NCBI RefSeq assembly: GCF_900100365.1
Contig: NZ_FNKU01000001.1
Span: 868,001 to 932,000, forward strand
Direction of reading: 5' to 3'
Origin: Pseudomonas cannabina
GTDB taxonomy: Bacteria; Pseudomonadota; Gammaproteobacteria; Pseudomonadales; Pseudomonadaceae
Length of the DNA stretch: 64,000 nucleotides
Below, in pieces: positions 25,518-34,941 of this stretch. The notes beneath the pieces are model-generated. The model ran no database searches, was not told the DNA's origin, and saw only the letters and a program-made list of their open reading frames with translations. Each line of letters opens with the position of its first letter. The stretch's first letter is position 1. The position numbers and the translations under genes are program-made.

Positions 25518-26458
25518 TTGCGTTTCACCGGGCTCTGGATGTTCAGGTACTCACGCAGTTGTTCGACCAGTTCGGCCTGAGTGCTCAACGGCAAGAGCAA
25601 CACCCGCAGCTTCTGCGCCAGCAGCTCCCAGCGCGCAGAGCGCTCTTCGCCCTGTTGCCGGTAGGCCCGGCGCAATTCGGGGTTGAGGGTGTCGAGTTCC
25701 AGTTGCGCGTCGCGCTCGGCAAAGCGCAGCAGGCCGGCGGCGGGCAGGGCACGGTCAAGCGGGTCGGAGAGTGGCAGCAATAACAGATCACTGTGGCGCG
25801 ACAGCAGGCTCAACTGTTGTTCGGCAGCATCGGACAGCGCGCGTTCGTCACACAGCACGATCACCAGGCTGCCGGGGCGCAGCACTTCCCGAGCCCGACG
25901 CAACGCAGTACCGAAGGCATCGCGGTCCGCCGGGATTTCGGTGTGCAGTGACTGATTAACCCGCACCAGGCGGTTGAGCAGTTGCAGCAGGCTCTGTTTG
26001 CTGCGCCGTGGCTTGATTTCGTAATGCTCGTTGTCGCCGAACACCAGCCCGCCGACCCGGTCGTTGTGCTCCAGCGCGGCCCAGCCGATCAATGCGGCAG
26101 CCTGAGCCGCCAGCACGGATTTGAACATCAGCCCGGAGCCGAAAAACAGCCGACGGCTCTGCTCCACCAGAATGAAGATGGGGCGTTCGCGCTCTTCATG
26201 GAACAGCTTGGTGTGCGGTTCCTGGGTGCGGGCGGTGACGCGCCAGTCGATGCTGCGCACGTCGTCGCCGGCCTGATAAACCCGCACCTGATCGAAATCC
26301 ACACCACGCCCGCGCAGTTTGGAGTGGTGCAGGCCGATCAACGGACTGCGTCGACTCGGGGTTGAAAACAGTTGCACTTCCCGCACCCGATGACGCATCT
26401 CGATCAGCTCGCTGAGGCTGACACGAATGCCCGGCTGGGGGATCAGGAAGGGCTGCAT
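25514..26458 (-). CDS. DUF58 domain protein
   Basis: 314 residues from the ATG at 26458 (MQPFLIPQPG); a TTG at 26485 would add nine residues and overlap the moxR stop. The core contains the DUF58 signature GRGVDFDQVRVYQAGDDVRSIDWRVTAR, followed by a VWA-like domain (PIFILVEQSRRLFFGSG...). DUF58 proteins almost always lie directly after a MoxR ATPase, as here, and are thought to be its partners or substrates. No signal peptide. Confidence 0.88.
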   Translation of the reverse strand: MQPFLIPQPGIRVSLSELIEMRHRVREVQLFSTPSRRSPLIGLHHSKLRGRGVDFDQVRVYQAGDDVRSIDWRVTARTQEPHTKLFHEERERPIFILVEQSRRLFFGSGLMFKSVLAAQAAALIGWAALEHNDRVGGLVFGDNEHYEIKPRRSKQSLLQLLNRLVRVNQSLHTEIPADRDAFGTALRRAREVLRPGSLVIVLCDERALSDAAEQQLSLLSRHSDLLLLPLSDPLDRALPAAGLLRFAERDAQLELDTLNPELRRAYRQQGEERSARWELLAQKLRVLLLPLSTQAELVEQLREYLNIQSPVKRK

Positions 26459-26462
26459 GGGG

Positions 26463-27422
<960 letters not shown>

Positions 27423-27570
27423 CGGTGACGGTTCCTGGCAGGGTAATCAGCTGTGTCTGGTGACCGCTGAGCTTGGGGCGTTACTTTAATCCATCCGGGC
27501 CGGTATCGACTAACGGCTGGAGCAATTTTTATTGCAATCAAGGACGCGTAGGTCAGTTATTAGGGAATTG

Positions 27571-27601
27571 TCCTACATGCTGTGTCTGCGTTTATGTAGG
27601 A
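27571..27601. other. Perfect 8-bp stem hairpin between the amidohydrolase and moxR genes
   Basis: TCCTACAT (27571-27578) and ATGTAGGA (27594-27601) are exact inverted repeats 15 bases apart. They lie 23 bases beyond the amidohydrolase stop (minus strand) and about 150 bases upstream of moxR. No T-run follows on either strand, so it could be an operator or a weak terminator. Confidence 0.4.
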
Positions 27602-27623
27602 CTCGCATCTCGGGTGAGCGCAT

Positions 27624-28388
27624 TCACGCTGTTTTCAGGTGCTCAAGGCGATAAAACTGTGCTGCATTCGCCCACAGCGCCTGACGCGCGCCGTGCTCAC
27701 CCAGCGCATCGATCAGCAAATCGATGTCGTCAGCCTGGAACGGACGCGGTGCGCGGGTCGACGGCAGGTCGGTGCCGAACATCAATGCGTTCGGATTGGC
27801 GGCGTGGATATCCCTGAGCGCCTCGCGGACCGGGAAGTCGACACGTCCGAACCCGCAGGCTTTGACCTTGGCGCCACGCTCTGCCAGGCGCAGCACCGCA
27901 GGCAAACCTTCGGCGCTCAATCCCAGATGATCGATGCTGATGGCGGGCAGTGTGTGCAGGCGCGTCTCGATTACGCCCAGCTCTCGCGAGTCGATGTACA
28001 GCTCCGAATGCCAGCCAAGCCGTTCATGAACACGCATGGCCAGCGCTTCCAGCTGATCGAGCTGCTCCGACCCGCCGCGCTTGAGGTTGAAGCGCAGTGC
28101 TCGCACGCCGCCAGCATTCAGCGCGTCGAGCTCTTCATCGGCGACGCTTGCAGGGAGCTGGGTGACGCCGACAAAGCTTGGGCCCAGTCTGGCGAGGGCG
28201 TCCAGCAGGTAGCTTTGATCGAAGCCTTGAAAGGAACCGGAGACCACGGCACCGCCGACAATGCCCAAGGGCTTGACCAGCGAAAGGTACGCATCGACGC
28301 CGAACGGCTCGGGCAAAAAGCCGTTATTGGCGATCAACGGGAAGTGCGGGTCGATGATGTGGCAGTGGGCGTCGAAGATAGCGGTCAT
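27624..28388 (-). CDS. Amidohydrolase family protein (2-pyrone-4,6-dicarboxylate hydrolase-like)
   Basis: The start at 28388 is chosen because GAGGAG lies 6 bases upstream; an ATG two codons earlier abuts that site. The 254-residue protein opens with TAIFDAHCHIIDPHFPL, the first metal motif of the LigI/PDC-hydrolase branch of COG3618, followed by blocks such as GGAVVSGSFQGFDQSYLLDAL, AISIDHLGLS and LMFGTDLPSTRAPRPF, which carry conserved His and Asp residues. Physiological substrate unknown. Monocistronic; upstream is a small unknown gene in the same direction. Confidence 0.8.
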   Translation of the reverse strand: MTAIFDAHCHIIDPHFPLIANNGFLPEPFGVDAYLSLVKPLGIVGGAVVSGSFQGFDQSYLLDALARLGPSFVGVTQLPASVADEELDALNAGGVRALRFNLKRGGSEQLDQLEALAMRVHERLGWHSELYIDSRELGVIETRLHTLPAISIDHLGLSAEGLPAVLRLAERGAKVKACGFGRVDFPVREALRDIHAANPNALMFGTDLPSTRAPRPFQADDIDLLIDALGEHGARQALWANAAQFYRLEHLKTA

Positions 28389-28435
28389 GATCATCTCCTC
28401 GGGGGCGAAGCGCTCACTCTACCGGCTTTTGTCCC

Positions 28436-28795
28436 TCAGGCGATTTCGCTGACGTACTCGCCGACGTTTTTCATGATGATTTGTAACGTTCTGTGAACCT
28501 CGGCCAGATCGTCCGCGTCTGTGGTGTGGACAATCTCAAAGTGCGCATGGCCGTTCAGTTGCTTCGCGTCCGCCGGGTCGATCTCTACCAGCAGACGCTG
28601 GGCGCTGACGGTCACTTTCAGACGGGACACGGTATGCGAGGTGTCATCGCCGATCGTGATCTCCACCTCGTTTTCATCCGGAAAGCGGGTCAGGGAAAAC
28701 AGGTCGCCGCCCGCTCCGTGGCAGCAGAGCAGCGCCATGTTGTCGTATTCGTCGTCGCATGCGTTGGCAATGAGTGTGGCGGTCTTGATCTGCAT
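28436..28795 (-). CDS. Unrecognised small cytoplasmic protein, 119 aa
   Basis: An acidic 119-residue protein without signal or membrane segments. It opens MQIKTATLIANACDDEYDNMALLCC and ends in an Asp/Glu-rich region (EIVHTTDADDLAEVHRTLQ). The frame ends 48 bases before the amidohydrolase start. No family recognised. The composition looks like real protein, and the opposite-strand frames look like shadows. Confidence 0.55.
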   Translation of the reverse strand: MQIKTATLIANACDDEYDNMALLCCHGAGGDLFSLTRFPDENEVEITIGDDTSHTVSRLKVTVSAQRLLVEIDPADAKQLNGHAHFEIVHTTDADDLAEVHRTLQIIMKNVGEYVSEIA

Positions 28796-29148
28796 AGGGT
28801 TTCCAGTGCTGTGGGGAAGCGTGGAGTGGATTTTGCCAGATTTGTCGTTCGGGGCTGGCAGCCTGGCGCGGATTCTACCGCGAGCTGATGACCGAATATG
28901 TCGCAGCCTCGTAAGCAGTGTGCGCTCAGCTCTCGTTAAGCTGCATGAAAGACGAGTGGTGTAGGGTGTATCCCCTGCGTACAGGTTTTTTTACCTGGAA
29001 TTCAAATGTGACTACCCTGACACAGCAGGCGTTAGTACTTTAGCTTTACACTCGATCAGGTGGTGTCCGCGCAATTGAGTGCGAGGGCAGCCCGGTCACA
29101 ACACCTTCTTCAAGCCTCCCCAATAAAAGCCAAAGCGGAGTACCACAG

Positions 29149-32100
29149 ATGGCGTTCTTCACCGCAGCCAGCAAGGCCGACTTCCAGCATCAACTGCAAG
29201 CGGCACTGGCTCAGCACATCAGCGAACAGGCACTGCCACAAGTGGCGCTGTTCGCCGAGCAATTCTTCGGCATCATTTCTCTGGACGAGCTCACCCAGCG
29301 TCGCCTGTCCGATCTGGCAGGCTGCACCTTGTCTGCCTGGCGTCTGCTGGAGCGTTTCGAACACGCTCACCCGCAGGTGCGGGTTTACAACCCCGATTAC
29401 GAGCGTCACGGATGGCAATCGACTCACACTGCCGTTGAAGTGCTGCATCACGACCTGCCGTTTCTGGTCGACTCCGTCCGTACCGAACTGAACCGCCGCG
29501 GCTACAGCATTCACACCCTGCAAACCACCGTGCTCTGCGTGCGCCGTGGCGTAAATGGCGAGCTGCTGGAGCTGCTGCCCAAAGGCACCAGCGGCGAAGA
29601 CGTGCTGCAAGAGTCGTTGATGTATCTGGAGATCGACCGCTGCGCCAGTGCCAGCGAGTTGAACGTGCTGGCTCGCGAGCTGGAGCAGGTACTCGGTGAA
29701 GTACGCGTTGCGGTCGAAGATTTCGCGCCGATGAAAGCGCGTCTGCATGATCTGCTGGCGAGCATCGATGCCAACGAATCCAATACCGATGCGGAAGAGA
29801 AGGCCGAGATCAAGGTCTTCCTGCAATGGCTGGTGGACAATCACTTTACCTTCCTCGGTTACGAAGAATTCGAAGTGCGCACGGACGCCAATGGCGGTCA
29901 GCTGGTGTACGACGAATCGTCGTTCCTGGGCCTGACCCGATTGCTGCGTCCCGGCCTCACCCACGAAGACCTGCACATCGAAGACTACGCAGTGAAATAC
30001 CTGCAGGAGCCGGTGCTGCTGTCGTTCGCCAAAGCTGCGCACCCAAGCCGCGTGCACCGTCCGGCGTACCCGGATTACGTGTCGATCCGGCAGATAGATG
30101 CGTCCGGCAAAGTCATCAAGGAATGCCGTTTCATGGGCCTCTACACCTCGTCGGTGTATGGCGAGAGCGTGCGGCAGATTCCGTACATTCGCCGCAAGGT
30201 CGCGGAGGTCGAGCGCCGTTCCGGCTTCGATGCCAAGGCGCACCTGGGCAAGGAGCTGGCGCAGGTGGTCGAAGTGCTGCCCCGCGACGACTTGTTCCAG
30301 ACGCCGGTGGACGAGTTGTTCACCACCGTCATGTCCATCGTGCAGATTCAGGAGCGCAACAAGATCCGTGTGTTCCTGCGCAAAGACCCGTACGGCCGCT
30401 TCTGCTATTGCCTGGCCTATGTGCCGCGTGATGTCTATTCCACCGAAGTGCGGCAGAAGATCCAGCAGGTGCTGATGGATCGCCTGAAGGCCAGCGACTG
30501 CGAATTCTGGACCTTCTTCTCCGAGTCGGTACTGGCGCGGGTGCAGCTGATTCTACGGGTCGACCCGAAGATCAATCTGGACATCGACGTGGTCCAGCTG
30601 GAAAACGAAGTCATTCAGGCCTGCCGTTCGTGGAAAGACGATTACGCCAGCCTGGTGGTGGAAAGCTTCGGCGAAGCGCAAGGCACCAACGTGCTGGCCG
30701 ACTTCCCGAAAGGCTTCCCGGCCGGTTATCGCGAGCGTTTCGCGGCGCATTCGGCCGTGGTCGACATGCAGCACGTGCTGAGCCTGAGCGAAAGCAATCC
30801 GCTGGTGATGAGCTTTTACCAACCACTGTCCGGCGGCCGCCAGCAATTGCATTGCAAGCTGTATCACGCCGACACGCCACTGGCGCTGTCCGACGTGTTG
30901 CCGATTCTGGAAAACCTCGGCCTGCGCGTGCTGGGTGAGTTCCCTTATCGCCTGCACCATGCCAATGGCCGCGAGTTCTGGATTCACGACTTCGCCTTTA
31001 CCTACGGCGAAGGGCTGAATCTCGACATTCAGCAGCTCAACGACACCTTGCAGGACGCCTTCGTGCACATCGTGCGCGGCGATGCCGAAAACGATGCTTT
31101 CAACCGTCTGGTGCTGACGGCTGGCCTGCCTTGGCGCGATGTCGCGCTGCTGCGAGCCTATGCGCGTTACCTGAAGCAGATTCGTCTGGGCTTCGATCTG
31201 GGTTACATCGCGACCACGCTGAACAACCACACGGACATCGCCCGCGAGCTGACGCGTCTGTTCAAGACCCGTTTCTATCTGGCCCGCAAGCTGGGTTCCG
31301 ACGATCTGGACGACAAGCAACTGCGTCTGGAACAGGCGATTCTGACCGCGCTGGACGACGTTCAGGTACTCAACGAAGACCGCATCCTGCGTCGTTATCT
31401 GGACCTGATCAAAGCCACGCTGCGCACCAACTTCTATCAGGCCGACGCCAATGGCCAGAGCAAGAGCTACTTCAGCTTCAAGTTCAACCCGCGCCTGATT
31501 CCCGAACTGCCCAAGCCGGTGCCGAAGTTCGAGATCTTCGTCTACTCGCCGCGCGTTGAAGGCGTGCATCTGCGCTTCGGCAACGTAGCGCGTGGCGGCC
31601 TGCGCTGGTCGGACCGCGAGGAAGACTTCCGTACCGAAGTGCTCGGCCTGGTCAAAGCTCAACAGGTGAAAAACTCTGTCATCGTGCCGGTCGGTGCCAA
31701 AGGCGGTTTCGTGCCGCGTCGCCTGCCGACCAACGGCAATCGTGATGAAATACAGGCTGAGGCCATCGCCTGCTACCGGATCTTCATCTCGGGCCTGTTG
31801 GACATCACCGACAACCTCAAGGAAGGCGTGCTGGTGCCGCCGGTCAACGTGGTGCGCCACGATGACGACGATCCGTATCTGGTCGTGGCTGCCGACAAAG
31901 GCACTGCAACCTTCTCCGATATCGCCAACGGCATTGCCATCGACTACGGCTTCTGGCTGGGAGATGCGTTCGCCTCCGGCGGCTCGGCCGGTTATGACCA
32001 CAAGAAGATGGGCATTACCGCCAAGGGCGCGTGGGTAGGCGTGCAGCGTCACTTCCGCGAGCGCGACATCAATGTGCAGCAGGACAGCATCAGCGTGATC

Positions 32101-34005
32101 GGTATCGGCGACATGGCCGGTGACGTATTCGGCAACGGCTTGCTGATGTCTGACAAGCTGCAACTGGTCGCAGCGTTCAACCATCTGCACATTTTCATTG
32201 ATCCGAACCCGGACCCGGCCACCAGCTTTGCCGAGCGCGAGCGCCTGTTCAATCTGCCGCGTTCGTCGTGGACCGATTACGACACCTGCATCATGTCCGC
32301 TGGCGGCGGAATCTTCCCGCGCAGCCTTAAGAGCATCGCCATCACCGAGCAGATGAAGACGCGCTTCGACATCAAGGCTGACAAGCTGACGCCGACCGAA
32401 CTGCTGCACGCGCTGCTCAAAGCGCCTGTCGATCTGTTGTGGAACGGCGGCATCGGCACGTACGTCAAGTCCAGCGAAGAATCGCATGCCGACGTGGGTG
32501 ACAAGGCCAACGATGCGCTGCGCGTCGACGGTAACGAGTTGCGCTGCAAGGTGGTGGGCGAGGGCGGCAACCTAGGCATGACCCAGCTGGGCCGTGTCGA
32601 GTTCGGCCTCAATGGCGGCGCGACCAACACCGACTTCATCGACAACGCGGGCGGTGTTGATTGCTCCGACCATGAAGTGAACATCAAGATCCTGCTCAAC
32701 GAAGTGGTGCAGGCCGGTGACATGACCGAAAAGCAGCGCAACCAGCTGCTCGAAAGCATGACCGACGAAGTGGGCCACCTGGTGCTCGGCAACAACTACA
32801 AGCAGACCCAGGCGCTGTCACTGGCTGCGCGCCGCGCCTACGAGCGGATTGCCGAATACAAGCGTCTGATGAACGATCTCGAAGCGCGCGGCAAGCTGGA
32901 TCGCGCCATCGAGTTCCTGCCGGCCGAAGACCAGATTGCCGAGCGGGTTGCGGCCAAACAAGGCTTGAGCCGTGCCGAGCTGTCGGTGCTGATCTCGTAC
33001 AGCAAGATAGACCTCAAGGAAGCCTTGCTGGAATCCCGCGTGCCGGATGATGATTATCTGGCGCGTGACATGGAAACCGCGTTCCCGCCGTCGCTGGGTG
33101 CCAGGTTCTCCACGGCCATGCGCGGTCACCGTCTGAAGCGTGAAATCGTCAGCACCCAGATCGCCAACGATCTGGTCAACCACATGGGCATCACCTTCGT
33201 GCAGCGGCTCAAAGAGTCGACCGGCATGAGTGCTGCGGCGGTGGCCGGTGCCTACGTGATCGTGCGCGACATCTTCCACCTGCCGCACTGGTTCCGTCAG
33301 ATCGAAGCACTGGACTACAAGGTTTCGGCTGAAATCCAGCTGGCATTGATGGATGAACTGATGCGCCTGGGTCGGCGTGCCACACGCTGGTTCCTGCGCA
33401 GCCGTCGCAACGAGCTGGATGCCGGTCGTGACGTGGCGCACTTCGGTCCGCACCTCGCTGCGCTGGGTCTCAAGCTCGACGAGTTGCTGGAAGGCCCGAC
33501 CCGCGAGGTCTGGCAGACGCGCTATCAGGCCTACGTCGAAGCCGGTGTACCGGAATTGCTGGCGCGCATGGTCGCCGGAACGACGCACCTGTATACGCTG
33601 CTGCCGATCATCGAAGCCTCCGACGTCACCGGGCAAAATGCTGCCGATGTGGCCAAGGCGTACTTCGCGGTAGGCAGCGCGCTGGACATCACCTGGTACT
33701 TGCAGCAGATCAGCAGCCTGCCGGTGGAGAACAACTGGCAAGCCCTGGCGCGTGAAGCGTTCCGTGACGACGTCGACTGGCAGCAGCGGGCGATCACTGT
33801 TTCGGTTCTGCAAATGGCTGATGGCCCGTCGGATATCGAAGCGCGTTTGGCCCTGTGGCTGGAGCAACATTCGCTGATGGTCGAGCGCTGGCGTGCCATG
33901 CTGGTCGATATCCGTGCAGCGAGCGGTACCGACTACGCGATGTACGCAGTCGCCAACCGCGAGTTGCTGGACCTGGCCATGAGCGGGCAGGGCATTACGG
34001 TCTGA
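29149..34005 (+). CDS. gdhB: NAD-specific glutamate dehydrogenase, large (180-kDa) type
   Basis: A 1618-residue member of the L_180 class of NAD-glutamate dehydrogenases, typical of Pseudomonas (GdhB). It oxidatively deaminates glutamate to 2-oxoglutarate and ammonia, feeding arginine and histidine catabolism into the TCA cycle. A long N-terminal regulatory region (ACT-like segments) precedes the catalytic domain, which contains VEGVHLRFGNVARGGLRWSDR and the Lys-rich loop VPVGAKGGFVPRRLP (catalytic Lys near residue 851), then the dinucleotide-binding region with IGIGDMAGDVFGNGLL. Ribosome site GCGGAG precedes the ATG. Length is standard; no defect seen. Confidence 0.95.
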   Translation: MAFFTAASKADFQHQLQAALAQHISEQALPQVALFAEQFFGIISLDELTQRRLSDLAGCTLSAWRLLERFEHAHPQVRVYNPDYERHGWQSTHTAVEVLHHDLPFLVDSVRTELNRRGYSIHTLQTTVLCVRRGVNGELLELLPKGTSGEDVLQESLMYLEIDRCASASELNVLARELEQVLGEVRVAVEDFAPMKARLHDLLASIDANESNTDAEEKAEIKVFLQWLVDNHFTFLGYEEFEVRTDANGGQLVYDESSFLGLTRLLRPGLTHEDLHIEDYAVKYLQEPVLLSFAKAAHPSRVHRPAYPDYVSIRQIDASGKVIKECRFMGLYTSSVYGESVRQIPYIRRKVAEVERRSGFDAKAHLGKELAQVVEVLPRDDLFQTPVDELFTTVMSIVQIQERNKIRVFLRKDPYGRFCYCLAYVPRDVYSTEVRQKIQQVLMDRLKASDCEFWTFFSESVLARVQLILRVDPKINLDIDVVQLENEVIQACRSWKDDYASLVVESFGEAQGTNVLADFPKGFPAGYRERFAAHSAVVDMQHVLSLSESNPLVMSFYQPLSGGRQQLHCKLYHADTPLALSDVLPILENLGLRVLGEFPYRLHHANGREFWIHDFAFTYGEGLNLDIQQLNDTLQDAFVHIVRGDAENDAFNRLVLTAGLPWRDVALLRAYARYLKQIRLGFDLGYIATTLNNHTDIARELTRLFKTRFYLARKLGSDDLDDKQLRLEQAILTALDDVQVLNEDRILRRYLDLIKATLRTNFYQADANGQSKSYFSFKFNPRLIPELPKPVPKFEIFVYSPRVEGVHLRFGNVARGGLRWSDREEDFRTEVLGLVKAQQVKNSVIVPVGAKGGFVPRRLPTNGNRDEIQAEAIACYRIFISGLLDITDNLKEGVLVPPVNVVRHDDDDPYLVVAADKGTATFSDIANGIAIDYGFWLGDAFASGGSAGYDHKKMGITAKGAWVGVQRHFRERDINVQQDSISVIGIGDMAGDVFGNGLLMSDKLQLVAAFNHLHIFIDPNPDPATSFAERERLFNLPRSSWTDYDTCIMSAGGGIFPRSLKSIAITEQMKTRFDIKADKLTPTELLHALLKAPVDLLWNGGIGTYVKSSEESHADVGDKANDALRVDGNELRCKVVGEGGNLGMTQLGRVEFGLNGGATNTDFIDNAGGVDCSDHEVNIKILLNEVVQAGDMTEKQRNQLLESMTDEVGHLVLGNNYKQTQALSLAARRAYERIAEYKRLMNDLEARGKLDRAIEFLPAEDQIAERVAAKQGLSRAELSVLISYSKIDLKEALLESRVPDDDYLARDMETAFPPSLGARFSTAMRGHRLKREIVSTQIANDLVNHMGITFVQRLKESTGMSAAAVAGAYVIVRDIFHLPHWFRQIEALDYKVSAEIQLALMDELMRLGRRATRWFLRSRRNELDAGRDVAHFGPHLAALGLKLDELLEGPTREVWQTRYQAYVEAGVPELLARMVAGTTHLYTLLPIIEASDVTGQNAADVAKAYFAVGSALDITWYLQQISSLPVENNWQALAREAFRDDVDWQQRAITVSVLQMADGPSDIEARLALWLEQHSLMVERWRAMLVDIRAASGTDYAMYAVANRELLDLAMSGQGITV

Positions 34006-34030
34006 TCCGCTTGTAACCGGTAGACCCCTT

Positions 34031-34061
34031 AAAAAACCGCATCGAGAGATGCGGTTTTTTT
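34031..34061 (+). terminator. Rho-independent terminator after gdhB
   Basis: CCGCATC-GAGA-GATGCGG stem-loop preceded by A6 and followed by T7. The symmetric A/T flanks would allow function in both directions, also serving mntP on the other strand. Confidence 0.88.
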
Positions 34062-34090
34062 GTGCGCGTTTACAGGTCGCAGGCCGTTGA

Positions 34091-34663
34091 TCAGGCCGCC
34101 GCAGACAAGTGCTCGTAAAGAATCGTTGCGCCGACCACGATCAGCACGATGCCGCCAACGATTTCAGCACGCTTGCCGACCATCGTGCCGAGTACCCGGC
34201 CCAGCATCACACCGATAGTAACCATAACGGTCGTGGCCAGGCCGATAGCCAGCGCAGCGACCATGATATTGACGTCGACAAACGCCAGGCCCACGCCAAC
34301 CGCCAGTGCATCGATACTGGTGGCGAAGGCGGTCACGGCAAGAATCCAGAAGGAGTGTGAGCCGGGTTTTTCCTGCTCCTCAGCGTCGTCATGCTTGAGG
34401 CCGTTGTAGATCATGTGCAGGCCGAGCACCAGCAACAGCGTGAAGGCTATCCAGTGGTCCCAGCTCTCGGCGAAGCGCGCAGCCACCTGGCCGATGCCCC
34501 AGCCGATGACCGGTGTGATGGTTTCGATGGCACCGAATATCAGGCCGGTACGTAACGCTTCGATAAAGCGCGGTTTGTGCAGGCTTGCTCCTTTACCAAG
34601 GGCCGCAGCAAAAGCGTCCGTGGACATGGCAAGCGCAAGAAAGAGGAGGGAAATCGGGTTCAC
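34091..34663 (-). CDS. mntP: Manganese efflux pump MntP
   Basis: A 190-residue membrane protein with six hydrophobic helices and the DUF204/MntP signatures: [25 protein letters not shown] at the N-terminus and the repeat-related [23 protein letters not shown] in the second half. The two Asp residues in the STDAFA and SIDALAVG motifs are the conserved metal-path residues. It exports excess Mn2+. A yybP-ykoY Mn2+ riboswitch lies upstream, which confirms the call. Confidence 0.93.
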   Translation of the reverse strand: MNPISLLFLALAMSTDAFAAALGKGASLHKPRFIEALRTGLIFGAIETITPVIGWGIGQVAARFAESWDHWIAFTLLLVLGLHMIYNGLKHDDAEEQEKPGSHSFWILAVTAFATSIDALAVGVGLAFVDVNIMVAALAIGLATTVMVTIGVMLGRVLGTMVGKRAEIVGGIVLIVVGATILYEHLSAAA

Positions 34664-34724
34664 GGTTATATCCAGTCGGGCTATGAGTCAACGACGCAAC
34701 CACACGCCCGACTTTAGGCATGGA

Positions 34725-34842
34725 TGCATCGTTGGTCTCGCCAACCAGAAGGTGTTCGTACCACGGCATGCTGCCGAGAATGTTGATACGAACGCTCTGT
34801 GACCGGAGTCACGAGCAGGCTACTCCCCAACAAGGGCGGCTA
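34725..34842 (-). promoter_or_regulatory. yybP-ykoY manganese riboswitch upstream of mntP
   Basis: On the minus strand the leader carries the conserved elements of this class in order: TTGGGGAGTAGCC (34831-34819), CGTATCAACATTCTCGGC (34790-34773), GGCATGCCG-type sequence (near 34772-34763) and GGCGAGACCAACG (34742-34730). It ends about 65 bases before the mntP ATG at 34663. The class senses Mn2+ and switches on mntP-type exporters, in E. coli partly by exposing the ribosome site. Confidence 0.9.
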
Positions 34843-34888
34843 CTATAGCCATTTGAGTGTAAAAAATACATGCAGTGGTGCTTTGAGA

Positions 34889-34925
34889 TCAAAAAAAACC
34901 CCATCACGAAGATGGGGGTCTTTTA
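34889..34925 (-). terminator. Rho-independent terminator after acnB
   Basis: On the minus strand, CCCCATC-TTC-GTGATGGGG-type stem (CCCCATCTTCGTGATGGGG) followed by T8, 17 bases beyond the acnB stop codon. Confidence 0.88.
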
Positions 34926-34941
34926 ACGCGTTGCGCTGTGA

